Source: Jatrophihabitans sp964252635
Lineage (GTDB): Bacteria; Actinomycetota; Actinomycetes; Mycobacteriales; Jatrophihabitantaceae
Length of the DNA: 64,000 nucleotides
NCBI RefSeq assembly: GCF_964252635.1
Contig: NZ_CAXUNP010000005.1
Location: 62,001 to 126,000 of the forward strand
Reading direction: 5' to 3'
The position numbers were made by a program, and so were the translations under genes. Below are positions 1 through 7,790 of the stretch, piece after piece (the first letter of the stretch is position 1; every line of letters starts with the position of its first letter). The notes beneath the pieces were generated by a model. That model was not told where the DNA came from. It did no database searches and was given only the letters and a program-made list of their open reading frames with translations.

Positions 1-58
1 TCAACGACCGCTGCCAAACTGATATGAAGAGCGCTCAGATGAGCGGCCGGAGGACGAC

Positions 59-1048
59 GTGACTCTCACTCCCACCGAGCACGTGCTGCTCGCGCGCGTG
101 GCGCGGCACTACTACCTCGAGGACCGCTCGAAGAGCGACATCGCCGACGAGCTCGGCATCAGCCGATTCCGCGTGGCCCGGTTGCTGGACACCGCGCGCC
201 GCGAAGGTGTCGTCAGCATCCGCATCGAGTCGCCGACCGGGTACGACACCGAGCTGTCCATGCGGTTGCAGCAGATGTTCGGGCTCGCCCACGCCGTGGT
301 GGTCACCGCCGAGGACGACGAGCCCGACACCCTGCGCGCGCTGCTCGGACGCGTCACCGCGGAAGTGCTGCACGGGGTGGTCACGCGCGACGACGTCCTG
401 GGGCTGGCGTGGGCCAGGTCGTTGCGCGGCATCGCCCACGAGGGCGCGAAACCCCTCGCCCCGTGCCCGGTCGTGCAGCTCACCGGCGCGCTGTCCGGAC
501 CGGACGGCAGCGACGTGCTCGACCTGGTCCGCCGTGTCGCGAAGGCCAGCAATGGCGTGCCGCACGTCTTCTACGCGCCGCTCGTCGCACCGGACGCGGC
601 CTCGGCGCGCAGCCTGCGCCGGCAGCCCGAGGTCATGCGCGCGGCCGCCCTCGCCGAACAGGTCACCGTGGCCGTGGTCGGCGTCGGTGCGTGGGAGCCG
701 GAGCTGTCGACCATCTACGACATGGTCGACCCGGTCGCCCGCCGCCGTACCGGTGAGCTCGGCGCGATCGGCGAGATCTCCGGCGCGCTGATCGATCGTG
801 ACGGCAACGCGCTCGAGGCACCGCTGACCCGACGGATCATCGGCGTGACGGGTGATCAGCTGCGTCACGTCGACACCGTCATCTCGGTCGCCTACGGACC
901 GGCGAAGGCGCCGGCCCTGCTGGCCGCCCTGCGCGGCGGCCTTGTCAACGGGGTCGTCACCCACGCGGGTCTGGCCCGGGCCCTGCTCGACGTCGCCGCC
1001 GAGGCTGGGCTGGACGAGGCCGGGGTCAGGAGCGGCCGTGTGCGCTGA
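59..1048 (+). CDS. SorC/DeoR-type sugar-binding transcriptional regulator
   Basis: A 329-residue protein. An N-terminal helix-turn-helix (about residues 20-55; it includes KSDIADELGISRFRVARLL) is followed by a long SorC-type effector domain of the sugar-isomerase-like fold, which in this family binds phosphorylated sugars. Usual family length is about 310-330. The GTG start at 59 is chosen because CCGGAGG lies 6-13 nt upstream. A small inverted repeat (GCTCA-GA-TGAGC, 33-44) just before the ribosome site could be an autoregulatory operator. The stop overlaps the next gene, so the two are probably co-translated. Family assignment is firm; the effector sugar is unknown. Confidence 0.85.
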   Translation: MTLTPTEHVLLARVARHYYLEDRSKSDIADELGISRFRVARLLDTARREGVVSIRIESPTGYDTELSMRLQQMFGLAHAVVVTAEDDEPDTLRALLGRVTAEVLHGVVTRDDVLGLAWARSLRGIAHEGAKPLAPCPVVQLTGALSGPDGSDVLDLVRRVAKASNGVPHVFYAPLVAPDAASARSLRRQPEVMRAAALAEQVTVAVVGVGAWEPELSTIYDMVDPVARRRTGELGAIGEISGALIDRDGNALEAPLTRRIIGVTGDQLRHVDTVISVAYGPAKAPALLAALRGGLVNGVVTHAGLARALLDVAAEAGLDEAGVRSGRVR

Positions 1049-1838
1049 GCCGCGACACCCCGGCGCACTGGACGGGCCGCTTCCGGGCGGCACCGCGAAC
1101 CGCGGCCGCGTCCTGCGGGTGGGTGACACCGTCCACCGACCGCGTGGCATCCAGTCGCGCGCGGTCCACGCCCTGCTCGACCATCTCGTCCGGCGCGGGT
1201 TCACCAAGGCGCCGCGCGTCGTCACCGCCGACGACCGCATCGAGGTCCTCACCTACCTGGAGGGCACCGCGGCCACCGAGCCGCTGGCCGCCTGGGCCCT
1301 GAGCGACGAGGCCGTCCACGGGGTGGGGCGCCTGCTCAAGGAGCTGCACGAACACCTCGTCGACTTCGACGGCAGCGCCCTGGCCTGGCAGCGACCCGTA
1401 CCCGCACCGTGGCGAGGCCCGCTGGTGACCCACAACGACGTCAACCCGGCCAACGTCATCTTCCGCGCCGGAGAGCCGGCGGCGCTGATCGACTTCGACC
1501 TCGCCGCGCCCGCCACCCCCGCGTGGGAGCTTGCGGTCACCGCCTGCTTCTGGGCCCCGCTGCGCAGCGCGGACGACATCAGCGACAGCCGCCAGGGCAA
1601 CGTCCGGCGACGGTTCCGCATCCTGCTCGACGGGTACGAGGCGCCGCTCGCGTTGCGCCAGGACGTCGCCCGCGCCACGGTCGCCGCCAACGGGTGGATC
1701 GCGGCGATCATCGAGGACGCGAGCCGCCGCGGCCATCCCGCGTTCGGCAGTCTGTGGGCCGCGCAGTCGCAGATGTACGCGCGCGCCGACGACTGGTTAC
1801 GGCACAACGCCGGAGGACTCGTCGACGCCGCCTCCTGA
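1038..1838 (+). CDS. Aminoglycoside-phosphotransferase-fold small-molecule kinase
   Basis: A 266-residue APH/choline-kinase-fold protein. The Brenner-type catalytic loop HNDVNPANVIF and the following metal-binding DFD motif (LIDFDLAAP) are intact, so it should be an active ATP-dependent kinase. GTG at 1038 is chosen because it overlaps the end of the SorC-type gene and has CAGGAG 6 nt upstream; longer upstream readings lie inside the neighbouring gene in another frame. Homologues phosphorylate sugars, amino alcohols or aminoglycosides, and the substrate cannot be read from sequence. Coupling to a SorC-type regulator suggests (inference) that the kinase product or a related sugar phosphate is the effector. 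Confidence 0.75.
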   Translation: MCAEPRHPGALDGPLPGGTANRGRVLRVGDTVHRPRGIQSRAVHALLDHLVRRGFTKAPRVVTADDRIEVLTYLEGTAATEPLAAWALSDEAVHGVGRLLKELHEHLVDFDGSALAWQRPVPAPWRGPLVTHNDVNPANVIFRAGEPAALIDFDLAAPATPAWELAVTACFWAPLRSADDISDSRQGNVRRRFRILLDGYEAPLALRQDVARATVAANGWIAAIIEDASRRGHPAFGSLWAAQSQMYARADDWLRHNAGGLVDAAS

Positions 1839-1898
1839 ACGGCGGCGACGAGCCCTGCCGACCTCCGTGCCGATCGACCTGCGGTGGTGCGGGAGCGG

Positions 1899-2987
1899 TC
1901 AGTCGATGCGGTCGCCGGACTCGGCGTCGAACACGTGCTCCGAACCCGGCTGCGCGGCTACGGTCATCGTCGAACCGATGCGCGGGGCCGACCGGCCGTC
2001 GACCCGCACCACGATCGGACGGTCGGTCGCCGGGTTGTCGCCGGGCAGGCTGCCGTAGACGTAGCTGTCCGAACCCAGTTCCTCGACGAGCGTCACCTCG
2101 AGGGTCAGGCCCTTGTCGGCGGCGGCGAGCGCCTCGGGACGGATGCCGAGCTGGATGCGCTCGACGTTGTTCTGGTGGGCCCGCTGCAGCGTCTCGCGCG
2201 ACAGCGGCACGACGGTGTCACCGATCTTCGCGCCGTCCGCGACCAGCGACGCCTGCCGCAGGTTCATGGCCGGCGAGCCGATGAAGCCCGCCACGAACGC
2301 GTTCTTCGGGCGGTCGTAGAGGTTGCGCGGGGTGTCGACCTGCTGCAGGAGGCCGTCCTTGAGCAGCGCGACCCGGTGGCCCATGGTCATGGCCTCGACC
2401 TGGTCGTGCGTCACGTACACCGTCGTCGTCTTCAATCGTGATTGCAGCGCCGCGATGTTGGCGCGCGTCTCGACGCGCAGCTTCGCGTCTAGGTTCGACA
2501 GCGGCTCGTCCATGAGGAAGACGCTGGGTTCGCGCACGATGGCCCGCCCCATGGCGACGCGTTGGCGCTGGCCACCGGACAGCGCCTTGGGCTTGCGGTC
2601 GAGGTACTTGTCGAGGTCGAGCAGCTTCGCGGCGTCGGTGACCTTCGCCATCCGCTCCTCCTTCGACACGCCCTTCAGCTTCAGCGCGAAGCCCATGTTC
2701 TCGGCGACGCTCATGTGCGGGTAGAGCGCGTAGTTCTGGAACACCATCGCGATGTCGCGGTCCTTGGGCGCCTTGCGCGAGACGTCCTCACCGTCGATGC
2801 GGATCTCGCCACCGTTGACCTCCTCGAGGCCGGCCAGCATGCGCAACGCCGTGGACTTGCCCGAACCCGACGGACCGACGAGCACCATGAACTCGCCGTC
2901 CTCGATGTCGAGGTCGAGCTCGTTCACCGCCGCCACCGGGTTTCCCGGGTAGAGCCGTGATGCCTTGACGAAAGAAACCGTGGCCAT
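1899..2987 (-). CDS. ugpC: Sugar ABC transporter ATP-binding protein, UgpC/MsmK type
   Basis: A 362-residue ATPase of the MalK/UgpC/MsmK class. It has Walker A GPSGSGKST near residue 36, the signature LSGGQRQRVAMGRA, Walker B VFLMDEP and a switch histidine in YVTHDQVEAMT, then a C-terminal TOBE/OB region typical of carbohydrate importers. ATG at 2987 is chosen (MATVSFVKASR) with GGGGAG upstream; the longer frame to 3083 has no ribosome site. No permease or binding protein lies beside it, so it is probably the shared ATPase that energises several sugar importers, as MsmK does in other Gram-positives. The energising role is inferred. Confidence 0.88.
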   Translation of the reverse strand: MATVSFVKASRLYPGNPVAAVNELDLDIEDGEFMVLVGPSGSGKSTALRMLAGLEEVNGGEIRIDGEDVSRKAPKDRDIAMVFQNYALYPHMSVAENMGFALKLKGVSKEERMAKVTDAAKLLDLDKYLDRKPKALSGGQRQRVAMGRAIVREPSVFLMDEPLSNLDAKLRVETRANIAALQSRLKTTTVYVTHDQVEAMTMGHRVALLKDGLLQQVDTPRNLYDRPKNAFVAGFIGSPAMNLRQASLVADGAKIGDTVVPLSRETLQRAHQNNVERIQLGIRPEALAAADKGLTLEVTLVEELGSDSYVYGSLPGDNPATDRPIVVRVDGRSAPRIGSTMTVAAQPGSEHVFDAESGDRID

Positions 2988-3223
2988 GCCACACTCCCCG
3001 ACCGGTGTGTTCGGCTGCGCCGAGTACGGGCGACGGGGTTGTCGCCTCACGGATTTCCGTCGGGAGTGCGGCACCCGCCCCACCGGTATGAGGGCGGCAC
3101 ACGCACCGACGGCATAGCAACCTGATGAGTGGGATGAGACACGCTCGGCAGGTCCCCGGTCAAGGCCCCGGGCCCGATCGATGCCGCGACGAGCCTCGGA
3201 CCGACCGTCGCGGGTGAGCCGCG

Positions 3224-3634
3224 TCAGCCCTGGTGCGCGGAGTACACGGCGTCGAACGCCGACGCCAGCTTGGGACGCTTCTGCAGGACGGGCTTGAGCT
3301 TGTCGTACTCCACCCGCAGGCCGGCGACGCGGCTCGCCGAGGTGACCGTGGCGCTGCGCTGACCGCCCTTGAGCAACGCCATCTCGCCGACGAGGTCACC
3401 CACGCCGATATCGGCGATCTGCTCGCGCTGGTGGAAGACGCGTGCCTGACCCTCGGTCAGCACGTACACCGCGTCGGCCGGGATGCCCTCCTGCACGAGC
3501 GGCCAGCCCGACGGCAGGGAGAACGGGGCGCCGGCCTCGACGAGGGCCTCGATGTCGCCCTTGTCGCAGCCGGAAAAGGTGTCGAACCCGCGCAGGGTGG
3601 AGATGAGCTCACGCGTGTCACTGCCTTTGGCCAC
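3224..3634 (-). CDS. Single-domain cyclic-nucleotide-binding protein
   Basis: A 136-residue protein made almost entirely of one CRP-type cyclic-nucleotide-binding domain. The phosphate-binding-cassette-like stretch is GVGDLVGEMALLKGGQRSATVTS (quoted here as a region near residues 76-98). It has no C-terminal DNA-binding helix-turn-helix, so it is not a transcription factor of Crp type. GTG at 3634 is preferred because GAGGTGG lies just upstream; the longer frame to 3838 begins with a basic, non-protein-like stretch. Such lone domains are common in actinobacteria and may regulate a partner protein. No partner is evident here. Confidence 0.7.
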   Translation of the reverse strand: MAKGSDTRELISTLRGFDTFSGCDKGDIEALVEAGAPFSLPSGWPLVQEGIPADAVYVLTEGQARVFHQREQIADIGVGDLVGEMALLKGGQRSATVTSASRVAGLRVEYDKLKPVLQKRPKLASAFDAVYSAHQG

Positions 3635-3728
3635 CTGGGTCCACCTCACGTCGTCGTTCGTCCCGCGCGGCCCGCGGCCGGCTGGGTGAGAGCCTAGGGC
3701 CGCGGCCGCACGTACGCACGACGACGCG

Positions 3729-5450
3729 TCACGTGTTCTTTCGCAGCGGGTGCTTGCCGAGCCCGACGGAGCCGTTCGTGCCGGCCTCCGGCTGGGCACC
3801 GGGCTCGTCGCCGGTCGGCGTCTGCGCGTCGGTGACACCGTCCGCGGCCGGAGCGGCCGCGGCAGCCGCCGAGCGAGCGGCCTGCTGGCCGGACATCGTG
3901 CGCAGCGGCACCTCCTTCATCACGGAGGAGACGACCACGGCCAGGACGAGCACGATCGCCGCGACCAGGAACACGGTGTCCATCGCGTTGCTGAAGCCGA
4001 CCAGGATCGGGTGCTTGATCTGCTCCGGCAGCTTGCCGATCCCGCTGGTGTCGTTGAGGTCGAACGAGCCGCCGGCGGAACCCGACACCCCGGCCTTCTT
4101 CAGCTCGGCCGGCACGTTGGTGGCCGCCCGCGAGAACAGGATGGACAGGAAGATCGCCGTGCCCAACGAACCGCCGACCTGGCGGAAGAAGGTGACCGAC
4201 GAGGTGGCCACCCCCATGTCGCGGGGATCGGCCGAGTTCTGCATGGCCAGCACGATGCTCTGCATGTTCATGCCCAGGCCGAGGCCGAACACGGCCATGA
4301 AGATGTCGGTCTGCCACAGCGGGGTGTCCGCGGCCGTCTGCGTCAACAGCAGCATGCCGACGACCATGAACACCGACCCGACGACGGGGAAGATCTTGTA
4401 CCGCCCGGTCCGGGACGTGATCTGGCCGGAGGCCAGTGAGGCGACCATCAGCCCACCGATCAGCGGCAGCAGCAGCAACCCGGACTTCGTGGGCGACGCG
4501 CCCTTGACGATCTGCAGGTACAGGGGAATCGAGGCGATCCCGCCGAACATCCCCATGCCGATGATCGTGGCCTGCACGGAGCCGAGGGCGAAGACGCGGT
4601 TGCGGAACAACCGGATCGGCAGCAGGGCGTCATCGCCCATCCGACGTTCCACGAGGACGAAGCCGATGAGCCCGGCAACGCCCAGGATGTAGCAGGTGAA
4701 GGCGCCGATCGACGCCCACCCCCAGGTCCGGCCCTGCTCGGCGATGATCAACAGCGGGACGAGGCCGGCCGCGAGCACGGCCGCACCGCCCCAGTCGATC
4801 CGGCTCTGTCGTCGGGTGTGGTCGAGCTTGAGCACGGCCTGCACGACGAACAGTGCGAGGGCGCCGATCGGCACGTTGATGTAGAAGATCCAGCGCCAGC
4901 CGGGCACGCCGAACAGGTGGGACTGGCCGGCGAGGAAGCCGCCGATGACCGGGCCGAGCACCGAGGACGTGGCGAAGACGGCCATGAAGTAGCCCTGGTA
5001 CCGAGCGCGTTCGCGCGGCGGGATGATGTCGCCGATGATCGCCAGCGCCAACGGCATGATGCCGCCGGCGCCGATGCCCTGCAGGGCGCGGAACCCGGCC
5101 AGCATGTACATCGACTGCGCCAGGCCGCACAGGGCGGAACCCGCCACGAAGATCGTGATCGCGATCATGAACAGCGGCTTGCGCCCGTAGATGTCGGACA
5201 GCTTGCCGAACAGCGGGGTGGCGATGGTGGAGGTGATGAGGAACGCGGTGGTCACCCACGCCTGCACGGACAGCCCGTTGAGGTCGTCGCCGATGGTGCG
5301 GATGGCGGTCGAGACGATGGTCTGGTCGAGCGCAGCGAGGAACATGCCCAGCATCAGGCCGGACAGGATGGTCAGGATCTGCTTGTGGCTCAGCCCGCCG
5401 TCGTCGGTGGCCTCGACCGCGGCTGCGGGGGCGGAGTGGGTGGTCGCCAT
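3729..5450 (-). CDS. MFS drug-efflux transporter, DHA2 (EmrB/QacA) family
   Basis: A 573-residue membrane protein with about 14 predicted membrane spans. DHA2 landmarks are visible: the motif LDQTIVSTAIRTI in the first span and GKLSDIYGRKP in the loop after span 2. The C-terminal tail after the last span is long, hydrophilic and alanine-rich. ATG at 5450 is chosen because it overlaps by one base the stop of the upstream MarR gene and GGAGG lies about 10 nt before it. The two genes form an operon, so this is most likely a MarR-controlled proton-driven exporter of lipophilic or toxic compounds. The substrate is unknown. Confidence 0.88.
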   Translation of the reverse strand: MATTHSAPAAAVEATDDGGLSHKQILTILSGLMLGMFLAALDQTIVSTAIRTIGDDLNGLSVQAWVTTAFLITSTIATPLFGKLSDIYGRKPLFMIAITIFVAGSALCGLAQSMYMLAGFRALQGIGAGGIMPLALAIIGDIIPPRERARYQGYFMAVFATSSVLGPVIGGFLAGQSHLFGVPGWRWIFYINVPIGALALFVVQAVLKLDHTRRQSRIDWGGAAVLAAGLVPLLIIAEQGRTWGWASIGAFTCYILGVAGLIGFVLVERRMGDDALLPIRLFRNRVFALGSVQATIIGMGMFGGIASIPLYLQIVKGASPTKSGLLLLPLIGGLMVASLASGQITSRTGRYKIFPVVGSVFMVVGMLLLTQTAADTPLWQTDIFMAVFGLGLGMNMQSIVLAMQNSADPRDMGVATSSVTFFRQVGGSLGTAIFLSILFSRAATNVPAELKKAGVSGSAGGSFDLNDTSGIGKLPEQIKHPILVGFSNAMDTVFLVAAIVLVLAVVVSSVMKEVPLRTMSGQQAARSAAAAAAPAADGVTDAQTPTGDEPGAQPEAGTNGSVGLGKHPLRKNT

Positions 5451-5992
5451 CAGTTCGTTCCTCCTGGACGCGCGGCCGCCTGGAGGAGTCGTTCGCTCAT
5501 CCACAGCTCATTGGCGTTCTCGTAGTCGGTGGTGAACCGGCGCAGCAGGCCGGCGAAATCGTGCAGCTCGGACGGTGACCAGTCGGCCAGCATCCGGGCG
5601 AAGTAGTCCAGGCGGACCCGGTGCTGGGCCCCGAGCACCTCGTGGGCCCGTGCGGTGAGCACGAGCAGCGCGGCCCGGCCGTCTTCCGGATCGGCCTGCC
5701 GCTCGAGCATGCCGTCCTTGACCAGCGCGGCCACCTGCCGGCTCACGGTCGAGGGATCGGACTGGATCGCCTCCGCGATCGCGCTCGCGCGCATCGGGCC
5801 CTCGTTCTGCACCGCCCGGAGGATCACGTGCGCCGACCATTCGACGTCGTGGCGTGCGGCGGCGAGCAGGCGGGCGCGGGCCTTGCCGAACGAGTGCATC
5901 AGGCCGACGAACGTGTCGGCCACCTGCTCGACGAGGGGCGCCTCGGCGGCAGGGGTGTCAGTCGTGTTCGGCGCGTCAACGAGATCGGTCAC
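5450..5992 (-). CDS. MarR-family transcriptional regulator of the adjacent exporter
   Basis: A 180-residue winged-helix repressor. The MarR recognition region (SAIAEAIQSDPSTVSRQVAA, residues about 78-97) is followed by the wing (LERQADPEDGRAALLVLT). The GTG start at 5992 is supported by GGAGGT 5 nt upstream. It is the first gene of a two-gene operon with the MFS exporter. A perfect inverted repeat lies just upstream (6008-6030), so autoregulation with release by a transported ligand is the likely scheme. Confidence 0.88.
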   Translation of the reverse strand: MTDLVDAPNTTDTPAAEAPLVEQVADTFVGLMHSFGKARARLLAAARHDVEWSAHVILRAVQNEGPMRASAIAEAIQSDPSTVSRQVAALVKDGMLERQADPEDGRAALLVLTARAHEVLGAQHRVRLDYFARMLADWSPSELHDFAGLLRRFTTDYENANELWMSERLLQAAARPGGTN

Positions 5993-6007
5993 GGGTCACC
6001 TCCGAAT

Positions 6008-6030
6008 TAGATGCTCGATACAAGCATCTA
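6008..6030. promoter_or_regulatory. Probable MarR operator
   Basis: A perfect inverted repeat, TAGATGCT-N7-AGCATCTA, lies 16 nt before the MarR start codon and immediately upstream of its ribosome site. Size and position fit a MarR dimer site overlapping the operon promoter. The binding itself is inferred. Confidence 0.7.
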
Positions 6031-6094
6031 CCCGGGGCACAGCAAACGCAAATCCCGTGACGTAGGTAACGCGGGCTGTCCCGACCCGCCGCCG

Positions 6095-7747
6095 TCACCC
6101 GCCGGCCGAGCCCTCCCCGTTCAGCATCGCGGCGGCCGCCTCCCGCATCTCGACCTTGCGCACCTTGCCCGTCACCGTCATCGGGAACTCGTCCACCACG
6201 TGCACGTAACGCGGGATCTTGTAGTGGGCGAGTTTGCCGGTGCAGAACGCACGCAACGCCTCGGCGGTCAGGCCATCGACCCCCTCGCGCAGCCGTACCC
6301 ACGCCATCAGTTCCTCGCCGTACTTCGCGTCGGGGACCCCGATGACCTGGGCGTCGACGATGTCGGGGTGGGTGTAGAGGAACTCCTCGATCTCGCGGGG
6401 GTACACGTTCTCGCCGCCCCGGATGACCATGTCCTTGATGCGCCCGACGATGCTCAGGTAGCCCTCGTCGTCCATGACGGCCAGGTCCCCGGTGTGCATC
6501 CAGCCGCGCTGCAGCACCTCGGCCGTCTTCTCGGGTTCGTCCCAGTACCCGATCATCACCGAGTAGGCCCGGGTGCACAGTTCGCCGGACTCGCCCCGGG
6601 GTACCGGCAGGCCGGTCTCCGGGTCGACCACCATGACCTCGACGTGCGGGTGCACCCGGCCCACGGTCGCGGTGCGCCGGTCGAGGGAGTCGTCCTTGCG
6701 GGTCTGGGTCGACACCGGGGAGGTCTCGGTCATCCCGTAGCAGATGGTGACCTCGTCCATGTGCATCTCGGAGATCACCCGCTTCATGACCTCGACCGGG
6801 CAGGGCGAGCCGGCCATGCAGCCCGTGCGCAGGCTCGACAGGTCGTAGCTGCCGAAGTCGGGCAGCGCCAGTTCGGCGATGAACATGGTCGGCACGCCGT
6901 ACAGCGAGGTGCAGCGCTCGTCCTGCACCGCCCGCAGCGTGGCCGCAGGGTCGAACCCGGGCGCCGGGATGACGATGCACGCGCCGTGGCTGGTCGCGGC
7001 GAGATTGCCCATGACCATGCCGAAGCAGTGGTAGAAGGGCACCGGCACGCAGATGCGGTCGTGCTCGGAGTAGTCCATCCCCTCGCCCACGAAGAACCCG
7101 TTGTTGAGGATGTTGTGGTGCGACAGCGTCGCGCCCTTCGGGAAGCCCGTGGTCCCGGACGTGTACTGGATGTTGATCGCGTCGTCGAAGCTGAGCGCCG
7201 CGGCACACTCGTCGACCCGCTCCGGCGCGATCGAGCCTCCGTCGGCGAGCAGCGCGTCCCAGCTGGGGTCGTCGATGAACACGACGTCGCGCAATTCGGT
7301 GAGCTGCGGGCGCACCTGCTCGACCATCACCCGGTAATCACTGGTCTTGAACGACGTCGCCGAGATCAGCGTGCCGACCCTCGCCTGCTCGAGCACGAAG
7401 GCCAGCTCGTGGGTGCGATAGCTGGGATTGATGTTGACCAGGATGGCGCCGATCCGCGCGGTGGCGTACTGGACGAGGAACCACTGCGCGCAGTTCGGCG
7501 CCCAGATGCCCACCCGGTCGCCGCGCTCGACGCCCCGCGCCAGCAGACCGCGCGCGAGCTCGGTCACGGAGGCGTCGAGCTCGGCGTAGGTGTGGCGGGT
7601 CCCGGCGGCCACGTCGACGAGCGCCTCACGGTCGGGGAACCGGGCCACGGCCCGACGCAGGTTGGCGTCGATGGTCTGGCCGAGCAGCGGGGTGGCGGAC
7701 GTGCCGCTGGCATACGACAGGGCGGTGGGCACCGTGGGAGTCGTCAC
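6095..7747 (-). CDS. AMP-dependent fatty acyl-CoA synthetase
   Basis: A 550-residue member of the ANL adenylate-forming superfamily, of the length usual for medium/long-chain acyl-CoA ligases. The P-loop YTSGTTGFPKGATLSHHN, the adenine motif YGMTETSP and the hinge/C-terminal region (HTGDLAVMDDEGYLSIVGR, then the A10 lysine region MTVTGKVRKVEM) are all present. It activates a carboxylic acid with ATP and CoA. The GTG at 7747 is chosen: TAAGCT ends 7 nt before it, matching a leaderless arrangement, and upstream residues of the longer frame look non-coding. Divergent from the dihydroxyacetone kinase gene. Chain-length preference cannot be read. Confidence 0.85.
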   Translation of the reverse strand: MTTPTVPTALSYASGTSATPLLGQTIDANLRRAVARFPDREALVDVAAGTRHTYAELDASVTELARGLLARGVERGDRVGIWAPNCAQWFLVQYATARIGAILVNINPSYRTHELAFVLEQARVGTLISATSFKTSDYRVMVEQVRPQLTELRDVVFIDDPSWDALLADGGSIAPERVDECAAALSFDDAINIQYTSGTTGFPKGATLSHHNILNNGFFVGEGMDYSEHDRICVPVPFYHCFGMVMGNLAATSHGACIVIPAPGFDPAATLRAVQDERCTSLYGVPTMFIAELALPDFGSYDLSSLRTGCMAGSPCPVEVMKRVISEMHMDEVTICYGMTETSPVSTQTRKDDSLDRRTATVGRVHPHVEVMVVDPETGLPVPRGESGELCTRAYSVMIGYWDEPEKTAEVLQRGWMHTGDLAVMDDEGYLSIVGRIKDMVIRGGENVYPREIEEFLYTHPDIVDAQVIGVPDAKYGEELMAWVRLREGVDGLTAEALRAFCTGKLAHYKIPRYVHVVDEFPMTVTGKVRKVEMREAAAAMLNGEGSAGG

Positions 7748-7754
7748 CCTGGTC

Positions 7755-7760
7755 AGCTTA
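7755..7760 (-). promoter_or_regulatory. Leaderless-type -10 hexamer (TAAGCT) of the acyl-CoA synthetase
   Basis: TAAGCT reads toward the gene and is followed by 7 nt and the GTG start. No Shine-Dalgarno and no convincing -35 box is visible. Confidence 0.45.
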
Positions 7761-7790
7761 GGTCCACAATCCAGAGGGTAGAGAGGTCTG

